This document shows, piece by piece, positions 31,816 to 45,213 of a stretch of DNA of 64,000 bases. Under the pieces are notes generated by a model. The model saw only the letters and a program-made list of their open reading frames with translations. It was not told where the DNA came from and did no database searches. Source of the DNA: Polytrichum commune (Eukaryota; Streptophyta; Polytrichopsida; Polytrichales; Polytrichaceae); the NCBI GenBank assembly GCA_950295325.1, contig OX485809.1:37515081-37579080 (forward strand). The letters run 5' to 3'. The position numbers and the translations under genes are program-made. Position 1 is the stretch's first letter. Every line of letters starts with the position of its first letter.

Positions 31816-32644
31816 TGCCACTTACACATTGTCATATGTTTAAAACAAATAAAAAATCACCAAGATAATGTCACGGGTTGATCACTTAGTGCATTTTAAA
31901 AACGACGTGTGGCATAATATAGAGAGGATTAAAATCATTTGAAATAAAAATTATAAAAGAATTTCAAATAATGACGGGGCATTTAAATGTAGACAATCCC
32001 ATTATAATTTAGTAAGTTAGATGAACATAAAACGTGGGCCATTATTTTTTGTAAAATTAATATAGGGGCTGAAGATAAGGATCCTAGAAGGTATGTTTTG
32101 TATGGTATGTAAATGGGTTTAGGACTCACGGGGATGGATGATAATTGGGATTTCCCTCTGTCCAAAATTCTTTAAAATGAATATAGAGTACAACAAATTG
32201 TAGTGACTTCGACAATATAAGTAATGGAAGGGTGCAAACAAATGGGCCATTTTTGAAATTTAAGTAATTATAGGGAGGCTTTAATTCAGCCCTTGAAGGT
32301 AAATAGCCCCAAAACAAAAAAAAAACCCCAGCCACACATGGTGCACAAAAATGCCTTAGAGTGATCTACTCGTGAATAATGTGTCTCATACATACACAAA
32401 GAATAAAACTCATGATTTTTTACGTGCGCACAAGTTTCATACTAAGATGTTTAGGGTATAAATTTTTTGTAAATTTTCTTCTAGATTAAGAAATAATTTT
32501 AAAAAGAATAGAAATAGCCAAAAAAAAGAAAGTGTAGACAGTGTTTGGAGAAGTGCTTATTTATTTCCCATGATTTATACAACAAATAAAAAAACTTTAT
32601 TATTGAGGGAATAAAAAAGTACACATGAAATGCATAGGAAAAAA
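31816..32644. other. AT-rich relic, no gene
   Basis: Contains AATATAGRG words and GGTAAATAGCCCC like the right part of the poly-G-ended element at 30.7 kb, so it may be a truncated relative. No open frame of interest. Confidence 0.4.
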
Positions 32645-34000
32645 CTACTCTGAGTCCTCTTCTGAGGTAGGCAATGTAACATCACCGTGCTTTTGCACCA
32701 TAGCACCATAAAATGTTCGAGCCATAGACTCGTTAAATTGGGTTGTTTCAAGTAGTATCTTCTTTATCTTCTTTTCTTTCTGTTTCTTGGTTCTTGATGA
32801 ATCTTCTAATTCATCGTCACTTGAACCATAATCGCTCCCATCCTCGACAATTTGTTGAATAGAAACTTTCGGTTTCTGTAATGACTGCATTTGCTTGATT
32901 GATGTCTCAGGAATATAAAACATATCATTGTTGTGCAATTTACCAAAAATCCCAAGGCGTGTCTGCTCCATTTCTTCTTCTGCTTGTTTGGCCCATCGCA
33001 TGTCAAAGCCATCAATGTGAATGAGGCAAAGATTATGCAAACATATGTAAGCTGTGACTACATCCGGTACATTATCTAATTGAATATCAATGCGTTTTAA
33101 TAGAATTCGCCATCTTCCTTTCAATATTCCAAATGCTCACTCTACCGCCATTCTGGTACTCGATTGTATGAAATTCCAATACTGTTTCTCTCTAGAGAGC
33201 CTACTCTTTGAACCTTTAAATGGAAGAATAAAACAAGGCCTCATAGGATACGCTGCATCACCTATAAGTTTGTATGGCTTGAACTTTCCTTGTAAGAATT
33301 TTTTGCCTATTTCGGTTCTTTGGAACACTGACCAATCGTGATTACTTCCTGCCTAACCAAAGTCAAAGTCCCAAAACAAGCATTTTGAGTCCACGACACC
33401 TTGCAACAAAGCCGAGTAGAAACTTTTTCGACAATAATAGGATGCGGGATCTATCTTGGGCACAATAATTGGTACATGACTAACATCTACAGCACCAATG
33501 ATGTAAGGTATGCCTCTTACTTTTTCAAATTCGGATGCTGTGATTTGAATCTGTTCCTTAGTAAGTTTTGGAAATACTAAAGGTTTAACAAGAACCTTAA
33601 TTGCTTCACAACACTCCTTAACAATTATAGAGGTAGTTGACTCTGCTAAACCATATGTTTCTCCACACATCCTCAAAGTATTTCCCATCGACAATCGTGA
33701 TAAAGTAACAGAAACCTTCGTTTCTACGTCTATGCTTAACTCCATGCGAGTTCCACCTCTCTGTAGCATCGGACGTAACACCTCACACAAATACACGAAC
33801 GTATCCTAACTCAACCTTAACCTCTCTTTTATCATTTGTTGAGAAAAAGAAGATGCTTGACCGCTAATAAAGTGGCGTTGCACAAAGCCTTTCACCCTCC
33901 CATAACACCACAAACTCGAGATCTTGGACGATCAAGAACAACATAATCATCAGACTATGATTTATGCTTGTTAGGGCCACACAATGAAATGACAACAATA
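32645..34000 (-). pseudogene. PIF/Harbinger transposase (HARBI1-like), nonsense-mutated
   Basis: DDE nuclease of Harbinger transposons. All recognisable parts lie in one frame, broken by three stops. The upstream part reads GRVKGFVQRHFISGQ and SFSQQMIKERLRLS, then TAG (33808-33806). Next come YLCEVLRPML, a helix-turn-helix-like LRMCGETYGLAESTTSIIVK, and GAVDVSHVPI with the first catalytic Asp, to a TAG (33355-33353). LIGDAAYPM supplies the second Asp and TRMAVE the Glu, followed immediately by TGA (33139-33137) and AFGILKGRWRILLKR. The C-terminus is acidic (EDGSDYGSSDDELED). CGA-to-TGA and TGG-to-TAG fit decay by cytosine deamination. The partner Myb-like protein and TIRs were not found. Confidence 0.9.
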
Positions 34001-34246
34001 TGTATTTCAACGCCAAAACATACACAAGCGACACCAACACTCTCTCACGCCTTGTAGCCATTGTGCTATCACATATGTTACAGAGATATAATATTGAATA
34101 ACAAAATATCAAACATAGAATATATCAATACTGATGCAAAAAAATACATGCTTTATTATGAACTATGTATTAACTTATAATATATTATTGGTTTTTCCAT
34201 CTAAGATTAACATCAGTTATCATCTACTACTTTCTATTAATTATTA

Positions 34247-34485
34247 AGTACTTCTACACTAGAGTGCCACTAAGACCTTTTTCTATTTTTAAGTTAACTT
34301 TGGCCTATCCATGTAAATTTGTAAATACCGATGTACTCAAATGAGGCCGTAGTCTTTTATACTACTATCTGTGTAGTACCTCTACACTAGAGTGTCACTA
34401 AGACCTTGTTCTATTTTTAAGTTAACTTTTACCTATTTATGTAAATTTGTAAATACCTATGTACTCAAATGAGGCTGTAGCATTT
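34247..34485 (+). repeat. Two-copy 128-bp tandem duplication
   Basis: AGTACTTCTACACTAGAGTG...AAATGAGGCCGTAG is repeated once with period 128 bp and about 90 percent identity by eye. Non-coding. Confidence 0.85.
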
Positions 34486-35399
34486 CAATAATTGAACCTA
34501 GAATGGTGTAATATATTTTGAGCACATACTCCAATCTCATTGCAACACACCATTTTAACCTGTGTTCAGTTGAGTAATATTATGGACATATTGTTCACTC
34601 GAGACTGTAATTTACTTTCTTCTTTCAAAGCAATTGAATCCGTTCATGCATTGTAGTCTTCCTGATTCTTCTCTATAGCATCTGTACTCCCCAGTTTTGC
34701 TCCTTGTCAGAAGCAGATCACTGTACATGTATTTGCAAATTATGATGTATGTGTGCTGGTAAAGCCCATTGTTTGTTTTTGGCAACAATTTAGGTTGCAA
34801 ACAAATTTTCATTCTGTTAAAATAGAATATGGACACAGTGGTTGAAGATATCATGACCTGTACTTGTGTTGAAAGTCCAGCGGTGAAGCAAGTCGTTCGA
34901 TTTGAGCAAGAGGAGAGGATCCAGAGTAGTAGGGTAAAAGTAAACACAAAGAAAGGCAGAAAGTCCCAAGACATATCACCTCCCTCATCATATTATTTCA
35001 CTCTTTGAATATCAGTTTCAACTTCTTAGTTTCATCATTTTGAGCTGTGGTTTTCTGCACATCACAGGTAGCACCAAACGAAGCTATTGATGACAACATT
35101 CACCTGCCTGACTAAAGTAGTTGTCTGATTTTTCCATCGCTATGAACTTCGGCAGCTGTAACTGTTTCAACTTTTCTCCACCTCAATATGCATTTTGGAT
35201 TTGACAAAATATGGATCATGATGAGATGACCCTAGGATCATTACCTAAGTGAGGCTCTGCTAAAGTCAGGTGGGAAGGGGCCCTGAGCATCCAAATTAGC
35301 CAAAATTCGAATGCGACTATCTATCATAGGTGACCATTATGGGTTGGTAAAGACTCGTCAAAAACAAAACCTGGCTAAACTTCAATTGCAGGCATGCGG
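34486..35399. other. Intergenic, no gene
   Basis: No coding signal. A block at about 35250-35275 (GCTAAAGTCAGGTGGGAAGG) resembles, inverted, the loop sequence at 28681-28706 and, in direct orientation, the end near 29199, so an element end probably lies here. Confidence 0.4.
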
Positions 35400-35472
35400 C
35401 GACCATGCTGGGGATCGAACCCAGAATCTCTTGCTCCGTAGGCAAGCGCCTTATCCATTGGGCCACACGGTC
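35400..35472 (-). tRNA. tRNA-Arg(ACG)
   Basis: A 73-nt gene with a complete cloverleaf: acceptor GACCGTG/CATGGTC (one G-T pair) with discriminator G, D arm with GGATAA loop, anticodon stem CTTGC/GCAAG around CTACGGA giving anticodon ACG, T arm CTGGG-TTCGATC-CCCAG. There is no intron and CCA is not encoded, as in eukaryotic nuclear genes. Upstream in gene sense are an A/T-rich TATATTTTTT stretch and a CAA motif (CTCAACC). Downstream the first TTTT lies about 30 nt away. Confidence 0.95.
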
Positions 35473-37154
35473 CTTGACAAGGGGTGGTTGAGAAAAAATA
35501 TATTTAAATACACTATAGGATAGGAGATGGTTTGGCCTCACACAGATCGGACACCCAACCGTTTCCTCCCTCCCTCTAAACTCAATGGCGCAGAGTTAAA
35601 TCTGTTTCCCTTCGTTCAGGGCTTCCAGATTTCTGTGGTCTGCCGAATTCAAGTTGAGTTGGAATCATGGGGGACTAATGTCAAAGGGGGAAAGATTTTT
35701 TTGTTTGTTCCTTGCTCTCTGTGTTATGGAAAACTTTGATGCAGAGATGTTAGGTTTGTAATTTATAGGGTGTTGCTTTCTTGCTTTCAGGACCTTGCAG
35801 GTTCTATGAAATGTGAGGTTGAATTGCCAGTGATGATTTTCAGGGGGTGCGTGATTACTTTATTCCGTGCCCTCTGTTTTTGCATGCATTCTTGTATATG
35901 GTGGAAAAATCTGTTGCACATTAATTCTGTCTTATTTCTTTCATAGCTTGCAGATTCTGAATTTGCAGTAGGAGGTCTTTGTTGCCTCTCTGACGTTTGC
36001 AGCAGGGGGATTTTTTGATGTTATGGAGTGATCTGGTTTAGGGAAGCTTGGTTTGGGGTTGCAAGCTCTTCTTCCGGATGGCAGTGGGCATATCTCACGA
36101 TCTGTTTCCCGTTTTCTGTCCTTGTTTGGAGTCGTTTAGGTTCTTGTGTCCAGTAGTGTCCAGAATGTTGCAGTTATCCTTACAACTTAGGAGTTTCTCC
36201 ATTTAAGTTGAATTCATTAATCGTTTGAGTACCAAGGTATAAAGAAGTCTGTGAGAGACATACCTAAAATGGGGGATTGGGATGATAATTTGAGCATGCT
36301 TGAAATTCGACGGGTACATTTATTATTACCTGCATGTTCGAGGTCAGAGATCCTCTATATCCTTCTATTTCACTGCAGTACAGGGGTTAAGAGGACTTGG
36401 TGGAAGATGTAAGCAGGACCTAAATTGGAGAGCAATCGTTTAACCCAATTACACCTTCACGAGAGCCTGATGTGCTCCTGCTATCTGATATCCTTCTAGG
36501 TCATCGACAAAGATCAACAACAAGCGGAAGATATCTGCTTCAGAGGTACTAAGTAGACCAGCTCCACATTGTCCACCAATGTGACCTGATACAAATATTT
36601 TCCATCACACATTTCTTTAAGCTTTCCGTGTACACACAGCATGCATAGCATTCGTAAGCATGCGTATGGACGCTTGCTTCCTATTCTAGCTTCAAGAATC
36701 AAGGTCCTTTAGTACATGCATGAATGTCAAGCATAGTCAAGTGGCAAGCTCTCATTAGTGGACACCTCATTGTTACCATTCTTCGGATACAAAACCTTCT
36801 ATCTACCAAGATTTATTTGAAGAGGTGCGTCCCAAATGGAATCATTCTCATGTTATCCGGATTATCTTAGAATAATTCTATTTGCATTGAAACCTAAATA
36901 AGCTACTTAAGGATGTTTCTAATATCGATTGCCAACTTCGAGTAAGCTTGTGTAAAGACATTCTCTCTCTATTCTAGCTTCAATAATAAAAATTTAAGAA
37001 TCAAGGTCCTTCATTACATAAATAGTGCCGAGCACAAGTCAAGTTGTAAGGTCTCATTAGTCAACATCTTATAAAAGAATATTATGTGGATTGAGCTAAA
37101 TAGAATGGAGTTTTGCTTCCCAACTCCTATTTCTTTGCATGTGACACAGGCAAA
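35473..37154. other. Intergenic between tRNA and LRR gene
   Basis: Contains T/G-rich DNA with no open frame of note and a duplicated pair of short blocks (TATTCTAGCTTCAA, AATCAAGGTCCTT, about 36680-36710 and 36970-37015). Probable promoter and 5' UTR of the LRR gene at the right end. Confidence 0.4.
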
Positions 37155-38257
37155 ATGGATAGTAGGAAGTATCATCACGAAGCCACAAGCTCAACACCAT
37201 CCATCATGGAACGCCGAGTCTCTCGCCAACATGCGAGCACCGGAACCCTAGCTCGCACAAAGAAAAAGCCTCTCAAACCTCCTGTCTTGTGTATCGAGGT
37301 CAGATAAACTTCTCACCATCAACCCATGAGCCTATTATTCTCGTGCTTTACAGGTTTCTATCGACAAGGTCCAAAACTACCGTCCTCCACTATGTATGAC
37401 TCATTTCATGATGTCATGGCACAACCTCGAAGCATGAGTTGCAAATTAATTTACAGTCATTTAATAAATCTCTCTAACCAGCAATTTTCAATAACATACT
37501 TATCTGAAGCATCTCTTTCCGGATCAAACAACTATTGTAAAATTATAAGGAGTCATAGAAGCATTTCGATATACTCCTCACCCCCTTTCTCCTTGTAATG
37601 TCTCTTCTCTCCTAAATTCTCAACTAGTTACAAGCCAACCGGATGAAATGGCAATAAAAGCTCATTCAAATTTCAAACCTTGGGGAAAATCATTTAGAGG
37701 CATAGCAGACAATATTCTCTACTTCATTATTTCTTACGGCTAAACTGTTATTCTATTCCAAAAGATCGGCTAGCTTTGGAAACTTAGGATCTGACCAGTT
37801 GTTTCCAAATGCAGAAGGATCTGAGCGAGTTGACATTTCCAAGTCTTGTCGCAGTAGCCAAGAAACTTAAGGCTCCCGGAGCTGTTACTACTTTGCGATT
37901 GTTTGTGTCCCCAGAGGAACAAGGCCTTGGTAAATTCTCCTCACTTAGTCCCATATTCAGCCTTAAGGATGGGATGGAAATTGAGAACCCTGGGGGCCAC
38001 TTAAGGTTCCAATTTTAATTACGTAAGAAAGCTTAACATTTGTTTCTTTTTGCCAAATACTCTACTGCCAACCACAGGTTTGATTGGAGGAGAGATTGAT
38101 GTGATTGACTGTTTCAACTGGGGTGCAGTTAATCAACGATTCAGCTCACTGGATGAAAGGACTACTGATGCAATGTTTGCGTTCTCCAGGTTTTGAGCTC
38201 CATATGCCTCTATTATTTTTGCGATACTATTTTACATCCCATCAATATTTTAGTCTC

Positions 38258-38306
<49 letters not shown>

Positions 38307-41300
38307 ATTAGACTTACCAAATCAATTACAATTCTTTTAATGACGTTGGTCTACACAGCTGTCAATAGTAGGTGACTAAGGCTTTATTGAGTTGCTTTTT
38401 GATGCAATACTACTCATAAATCTTCATGGTAGGTGTTGGAAATGGCTAGAGCTGTGTCACATGCAATCGAAGGATGGATGAACAATGTGGAAATAGGGCT
38501 CTGCTTGTGGAATCGTGACCTCAAAGCTTTGTCTGAGGCTTTCAGTAAACATGCTTCACCACCTCCAATACACAAGCATATTTAAGTTGAATAACACATT
38601 TTTTACCAACACCTACTAATGAGATCTGGCTGAGAAAAGTTCAAATTCATGTAATTATTAAAAGCAAGAAGGCAGGCTCATGGAAAAGATGTGGCCATAT
38701 GCAATCCGTTGACCATAGAAATTCATCAAACATGACCCCTAAACTGGGGCACTTTTATGGGCCTTCCAAGTACTTTGCTTTATTAGTATATGAAGTCTTG
38801 TATAGTGCCCTTAAGGTGAACAAGGCTGACATTGTACACAAATCACCTCTTCGGATATTGCTTCTATCTTAACGAAAATATTTCTCAAATCCTCCACTAA
38901 CGCTTGACCTTCAATCAAGCTTTGACCATCTTACCCAAAATGCTGTCATGGATATTACTTGCAGGTCTAACTAAAACACTTCGACATTTGTCATTTGCAA
39001 ATAGTGGACTTGGAGATGTTAGGCTCCACATCTTGGTATGTTCTGAGCCAAACACTTTGCATTGAACAGAATGAGCTTACAACAATAGAGTTATCCTTTA
39101 ATTCAACCTGAGCTTTGGTCAGGAGTTGGTTGTTTTGCATACAAAACTTTCCATGTTTGGTGAGTTTCGATGCATGCTGGAGTCGCTGTGGAGGTTTGCA
39201 CAAAGAACACTATATTGGTTCGTTGGGGGTCAAACTTGTTTTAGCACCACTCTGACTCCTGACCAAATCTCGGTTGAATTAAGGGATAGCTCTATTGATT
39301 TGAAAGATTCAGTGTATTGATTGATCTTCTTGTGTATTATGCAGTAAGCAACAATCTTGTTTGTCACCAGAATGAGATTGCAACGATGAGAAGATTTTCC
39401 AATCATTAGATCAATTTCAGTACCAGTCTCTGCAGAATTTTGAATATGTCCAGCAGATGAGAATCTGTAATAACGATGTGGTTCAATCTACACAACAGAA
39501 ATTAAAATAAGTATCCTTAAATGTGGCAGGAAGTTGCATGCATGCACCTCTGATGAATGCTGAATAGAATATTGTAAATCTTGTGCAGTCACGAGGCCTG
39601 CGTGGTTGCGTGCCCTTGCAGACCCTGGACTTGTCAGGCTGTGCACTCACAGATACTTCAGCATCCCTCATATGTGCGATTGTAAAGGTTAATGCAAAAC
39701 CATCATATTTATCAACATGTTGATTGACTACAATGATTATGGTATGGTAAATATTGTGGACCACACTATTGAAGTTATTCCACACTAAAATCATTGGAGA
39801 TATAATTGTGTGTGCACACTATGTACCAAACCCCCACTATTTAATATCAGAGGTGCACATTCCAGGTATTTCTATTGGATTGAAGGAAGTGTGCATCTGA
39901 AAGACATCCAATCTAGACTATTTCTTAACAAATTATTAGTACAATAGGCTGAGAACCAGCACAAGTTAAGCTACAAGAAATGTTCCAGACCCCTTCTTGT
40001 ACTCAATCGGTTACTTGAGTCACATGCATTGACGTGTCCAAACATAAACACTGGGCATCACCATTCCCATTACATGAAACATAGTAATCCTAAATCCAAT
40101 TGCACCTCACCTTTTTGGATACTCATCCCTGACAAAATGGATATGTAGAGCGCCATCACCCGGAAAGTAGAGATGGATTGGCAGGCCAGCCTGCGCGAGC
40201 CTTTGGTTCACCTAGAAGGTCACCCAATGAGGACATTTATGTCAATGAGTGGTCTTAGTGGCTTGACGGCCCTTGATCTCTCCTATAATGCTTTCACTGA
40301 CTTTCTTCCTGAGGAGCTTGGTGTTGTTCTACGAATGGGAGCTCCCCTTTATGGTAAGCAGGTACATTTGTCAACAGTGAAATTAATACATTTCTCTTTC
40401 ATATTAGAAATACCCTTTAATTCAACCAGAATTCTGGTCCGGAGTTGGTTGTTTTGCATACAATACTTTCGGTAAGTTTTCTGTGCATGCATAGAGTTGG
40501 TGCGGAGGTTTGAACAAAGAACATCCTATATCAGTTCACTGGGGCCAAACTCATATTAGCACCTCTAGGCAGGTATCCATGGTACTAAAATGAGTTTGGC
40601 CACAGTGAACTGATATAGGATGTCCTTTGTTCAAACCTCCACACTGCCTCCAAGCATGCACAGAGAACTTATCGAACATGGAAGTTTTGTATACAAAACA
40701 ACCACTCCCAACCAAAACTCCAGTTGAATTTAGGATAACTGTATTGGAGCTTAAATTTGGAGGTCTATTAGAAGACCCTTAACTTCAAGGATGTACATTA
40801 CACCCATTGTTGTTGCAAGGGTGCATTAATAATTAGTAGTAGATGCTTTCACCAGGATTTGACTTCATTACTTTCTGACAGTCGTAATGGAATGGGTCTG
40901 TTTTGAATGGAAGCTCTTAATTTGAGGTGCAACAAAATTACTCGAGCAGGCGCCAAGCCACTATTGCATGTGATGCAAGAATTGAGCATCCTGCGTTTGG
41001 TGGACTTGCGTGACAATCTAGAGGAGGACCTCTTGGGAGTACTTGAGTGTGGGAAGCATTACATCACATTTTCTAAATTTCAGGTGATTAGTTCCACATA
41101 GTTCTACTGTCCTATTTCATACAGATATCTCATGTAACCTTGTAGTTGAGTGGGTAGTCAATCATTCCATGCAAGCAAGTGTGCACCAGGAGACGAAAGA
41201 GGAACAAAATAGTCCACTAAATTTCCACCTAGGACGGGGACAAGGTGAAAGTGATTAACTATAAGAGTCTACGCAAACAAAATGCTATGTCCATGTCAAC

Positions 41301-44300
41301 ATAACATTCTTGAGCTTAAGCAACAGTGTTCAATTTCTAATCCTACCTGCTTAGCTTCCTAATCTTGTCTGGACGTTGTCAGAGTCATTGTTCACTGGCC
41401 CCCAATCAAGTTTCATGGTCACTTCGGTGGCAGATAATGCAAGTTTGACAATGTTACCAACCTCATGTTCCTTTTTGGAGCACTTTGACTTGCTTGTCCG
41501 GTAGTCCTCTCCCCCTAGTACCTTCAGATTGAGACTGAGGATACTCCGGGATGTGGACACTTTGAAGTAGATTCGAGAAACTTTTCCCTAGGTATTGGCC
41601 CCACTGAACACCTACTAGGGGCTGAAGAATGAGATTGCTCTTAAATGAACCGATATAGAATGTCCTTTGTTCAAACCTCCACGCCAAGTCCAAGCATGCA
41701 CTAGAAACTTACCGAACATGGAACGCATTATAAGCAAACAACCAGCTCCTGACCAACACCTTATTTGAATCAAAGAATAACTCTAATGAGGAGTTCTCAT
41801 ATGAGATGACATTTTTTCTATGGGGGCACTAGAACCAGGAACAACAAACAATCTCCTAAGTTGTTGGTTCATGTCATCATGTGAACCACGCACAGGAAAC
41901 GTCCTTGCAGGTGATTTCTGACCCTGGAGGGAAGTTAGCTTTTCTCCTTGTCATGGCCAAAATACAGAATGTCTATGTTGGACACTGATACACATACATA
42001 TTCCTATGTTGTAATGGCACAAACCTTTGTCTGTGTAACAAATTGGTTCTTTCCTGTAGTCAGGCCCCATTTTGGCTGGCTCCTACAGAACTTGACCAAG
42101 CCACAAGAACCAGTACAAAGAATCGGCAGATGATGAAAAAGACAACCCTGGAAAGGAAGACGATTGCATCAAGGTCCGCAGATCAGCAGGCTAAAAAAGC
42201 CCTTGCAAGCCAAAAGATTTGTCAGATTACAAGTCAGAGATCACCGTCACCAACAACCACCACAAGTGCAGAGGACACTCAATGCTCCAGGACACCTGTT
42301 CCCACACTGCCACAACTCCCACAATCTCTGTTGCAAGTAAGGCATGCTTTCCACGTAAACCGGATCTCATGGAGATTCCAAGCTTAATCCGCCTAAGGTA
42401 TGCAGATGTTATTCAGTTACTTGATCAGACACCCTTTTTGATTGGTGTGCGGTTAGGTGAGGATCACATAACAAACACCATGAGGACACGTGTCTAAAAG
42501 AGATTGCAGTATGTCTTCAAATTCTATTAATTGCTCCATACTCAATAGTGCACACAATTGAGATGACCTATGTTTTCAATTAAGGAATCAATAAACATGC
42601 ACTTTCATTATTCATAACCAAATCAAAAGAGCTCCAATTTTCAGTCTAGTTTTTGTTGACGTTTTATAATAGAACTTGTATTTTAACAAATTTCAAAACA
42701 TAAAGAGTAGAGAATAAGAAAAACCATCCAAATAACACTCACATACCATAAAGGTCAAGTTCCATGGAGTGAAACGGGTGCCATGGTCCAAAGTACTTTT
42801 TTGGCTTAATGGAAGAGGACGTGCTCATTGAAAGCTTTAAAAGATTTCAAACAACCACCCCTTGCCCCCAAAGCATACGAAGCTTCCAAAGTGTGAGGTT
42901 CTTGGACCACACCACCACTGTGGTCAAAGTTCTCCATGAAATGAACACTCTTGATTGTAGGACATATCAGGAGGAAATTAAGAGGTGACGGACCCTATAA
43001 TACAAATGGGAAATAACTTGAGAAAGTGCACATTCTACAAAAAGTTCCCCCCCCCCCCAACCCACCCCTGGCAGGGGTGGCTGCCCGCAAGGCTTGTGGG
43101 CCGTTGATGGGCCCCGGGCACTCCAATGGCCCGGATTGGGTCTGTGCTTAGGGCCATGGAGCGCCCCAGTGACACAGCCCGAGTGCTTGCATGACCATGG
43201 ATGGAGGGCTCCACCATACATGGGAGTATTTATAGGCATAAAAAGTGCTCGCATCCCCCTCCATGGAACTTGTCCCCAATAAGGCCAGAATAGGTTGGGA
43301 TGGGTGACCTTTCTTGCACTAAGTTTGCCATATACCCTACTACCCATGGTCCACCCAAACGTAGTGGTTGTAAACAGATCTTCTCAACCAACCATGTGGG
43401 AACCCATCAGCTGACCCTTGGGGGAGATAAAGCTGCATGTTGACTTGTCCAGGGCCATTCAAGGAGCTTACTTCTAAAATGAAATGCAATCTGCAAGGGG
43501 TCCCTAATTCTCGTGATGCCCATTTCAAGATTACGTATAGAGTTAGACCAACTCAAAGATGAAGCAACACCATATTTCATGCTGGTGACAACATCAGATT
43601 CATCTTCTTTTCTGTTTTTTTTTTTTTCAAAGTACATCAATGGGCCATTTTCTAAGACAAAAATGTTAAGCTGGCTGCAGGGCTGTGCGGTTACAGGGAT
43701 GGGAACCAATTCTATGGAGAAAGGCTCCAACACTGGCGTTGAAAGTAGCTCCACGTCATCAACATGGGCAGACAATTTATGTTTGAAGGATAACAAGAAC
43801 TGTAGGCCAATGACTGCAACTAAACTTGATCCCTGCCTTCCAGCAATATGGGACGCAGAATTTGCTCGCAGGATGATGTCACCCACAGCTACGATTGACC
43901 CTCCAAAGGAACATTCTCACAACTCGACACAAGTACCAAATATGTGGAACAATGAGTTATTTGAGGTGGACATCAAAGACATTACGACAACATCTATTAA
44001 GGGTCTCAAAATGAGGTTTCCCCAAGAAGGGGAAAGGGGGCAACACAACAGTGGGTACAATAGCTACAAGCAGGGTTCTCAAAGAATTTCTGGAACCGGA
44101 CAAAGGAAATCCTCTGCACTTAAAAACAAGAGGTACCAAGGCAGGAGATCAAGAAGACCGGCACAAATTCCCATATTACAGCATTATGAGAATGTCAAGG
44201 AAGCCAACCCACCCAAAAGATATAAAAAGAAACTATCCAAGGCTTCTGAAAGTAATCAAAAACGTCAACAGATGAAAGCAGCAGTGACAAAAGAGCACAA

Positions 44301-45213
44301 GAGCGAAGAAGAGTGGAACAATTTTGTGGTTGAGATGACACAAACCCTGCTACACCTTAAAGGTGTGCATTAAGGAGATCGCAAACCACATTCCTAGATA
44401 TGAGGTATAAATTTGTATGTTTATTACACTCTAGAACAAAAACGGTTGTAGTCATTTCTGATGGTCAGTTGTATATTCCCCTTGCTTGTTCCAGATGGGC
44501 TTGACCGCCTCATTGGACCATCAGAAGGTGAACTTGCAACTGTTGCAGAGCAAGCTGCTGCACAACTGCCACAGGTGATACTTTACCTCTAAATCTTAGA
44601 GATTACATTCAAAAGCATAGATTTGTCACATTAGGGTGACAGATATGTAAACCACAGAAAAGCTCTCGACAAAGATGAGCTTGCTATGTTAGGAGGTAAA
44701 ATTGAAGGGATTTGTCACCCTTAAACCCATAGTTCCTTTTACATCTAGGAAACTACGTTCAGTTAAGATTGAGATACTCGGAATCATCATGCAGATATGC
44801 CTGAAACTCTTCCTTTCACGTTGAGATATAAGTTCCTACACATTACCTTTAAAGGACACAATCTATAGCAGTCAACAGATGAAATAAACCAAACATTCCT
44901 GTGAAAATTATAAATACACATAGTCCAACTTGGAAGAAGATTGACCTTGAAAATGTTTCACTAACCTGAATGTCAAATTACTCAGATGTCCACTTCCTTC
45001 TTTAGAGCGGGAGCATTACGACAATTGGAGCGTTCTTGTCGAGCTCTTGATTCTCATGTCTTGTCACTCAATGACAGGCACCAAAAGGCTCTCAAAGAAT
45101 GGCAGATGCACCTTGCCCATCATAGTGGAATAGAAGCACCCACCATGAATGTCCAGTTACCCAAGGAAGAAAATTATAAGGAAACAAAAGAAGAGTTACC
45201 AGAAAGAGCATGA
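37155..45213 (+). CDS. Leucine-rich-repeat protein with basic C-terminal region, 13 exons
   Basis: Exons proposed: 37155-37298, 37354-37437, 37815-37929, 38078-38189, 38450-38544, 38965-39035, 39599-39687, 40173-40353, 40914-41083, 42064-42336, 43681-44362, 44495-44574, 44986-45213. Every donor is GT, every acceptor AG, and phases agree at every junction. The middle exons encode ribonuclease-inhibitor-like LRRs (LRHLSFANSGLGD, LQTLDLSGCALTDTSASL, LTALDLSYNAFTDFLPEEL, LNLRCNKITRAGAKPLL, LRLVDLRDN). Exons 10-11 are Lys/Ser/Thr-rich. The last exons are helical (GELATVAEQAAAQLPQ, RQLERSCRALDSHV). The product would be about 770 residues, probably a scaffold; the family is not recognised. Exon 2 ends in an in-frame TGA directly before its donor, so either that boundary is wrong or the gene carries a nonsense change. 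The exon-11 acceptor could instead be near 43632. Confidence 0.7.
38262..38305. repeat. (AG)22 microsatellite in an LRR-gene intron
   Basis: Uninterrupted AG run in the intron between exons 4 and 5. Confidence 0.95.
39083..39297. mobile_element. MITE family A, copy 2 (LRR gene intron)
   Basis: Begins CAATAGAGTTATCCTTTAAT and ends ATTAAGGGATAGCTCTATTG, inverted repeats of about 22 bp. The interior has GGTTGTTTTGCATACAAAAC and GGAGGTTTGCACAAAGAACA, shared with the other copies. Confidence 0.8.
40408..40746. mobile_element. MITE family A, copy 3, near full-length foldback (LRR gene intron)
   Basis: Two arms, about 40410-40560 and 40580-40746, are inverted copies over some 150 bp (GGAGGTTTGAACAAAGAACA against TGTCCTTTGTTCAAACCTCC). 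The whole element is one hairpin with a short loop. It ends GGATAACTGTATTG. Confidence 0.8.
41640..41788. mobile_element. MITE family A, copy 4, half element (LRR gene intron)
   Basis: Only the right arm is present: ATAGAATGTCCTTTGTTCAA, CTCCACGCCAAGTCCAAGCA, ending GAATAACTCTAATG. The left arm is missing. Confidence 0.7.
43021..43330. other. GC-rich block in LRR-gene intron
   Basis: A GC-rich stretch after a 12-base C run (43047-43058), with GGGCCCCGGGC-type words and TATTTATAGGC at about 43228. It contrasts strongly with the AT-rich intron around it, suggesting a transposed segment. No family recognised. Confidence 0.4.

Noticed and set aside
43094-43347. Short open frames in the GC-rich intron block
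   Set aside because: Stop-poor because GC-rich; no motif and they lie within an intron of the LRR gene.
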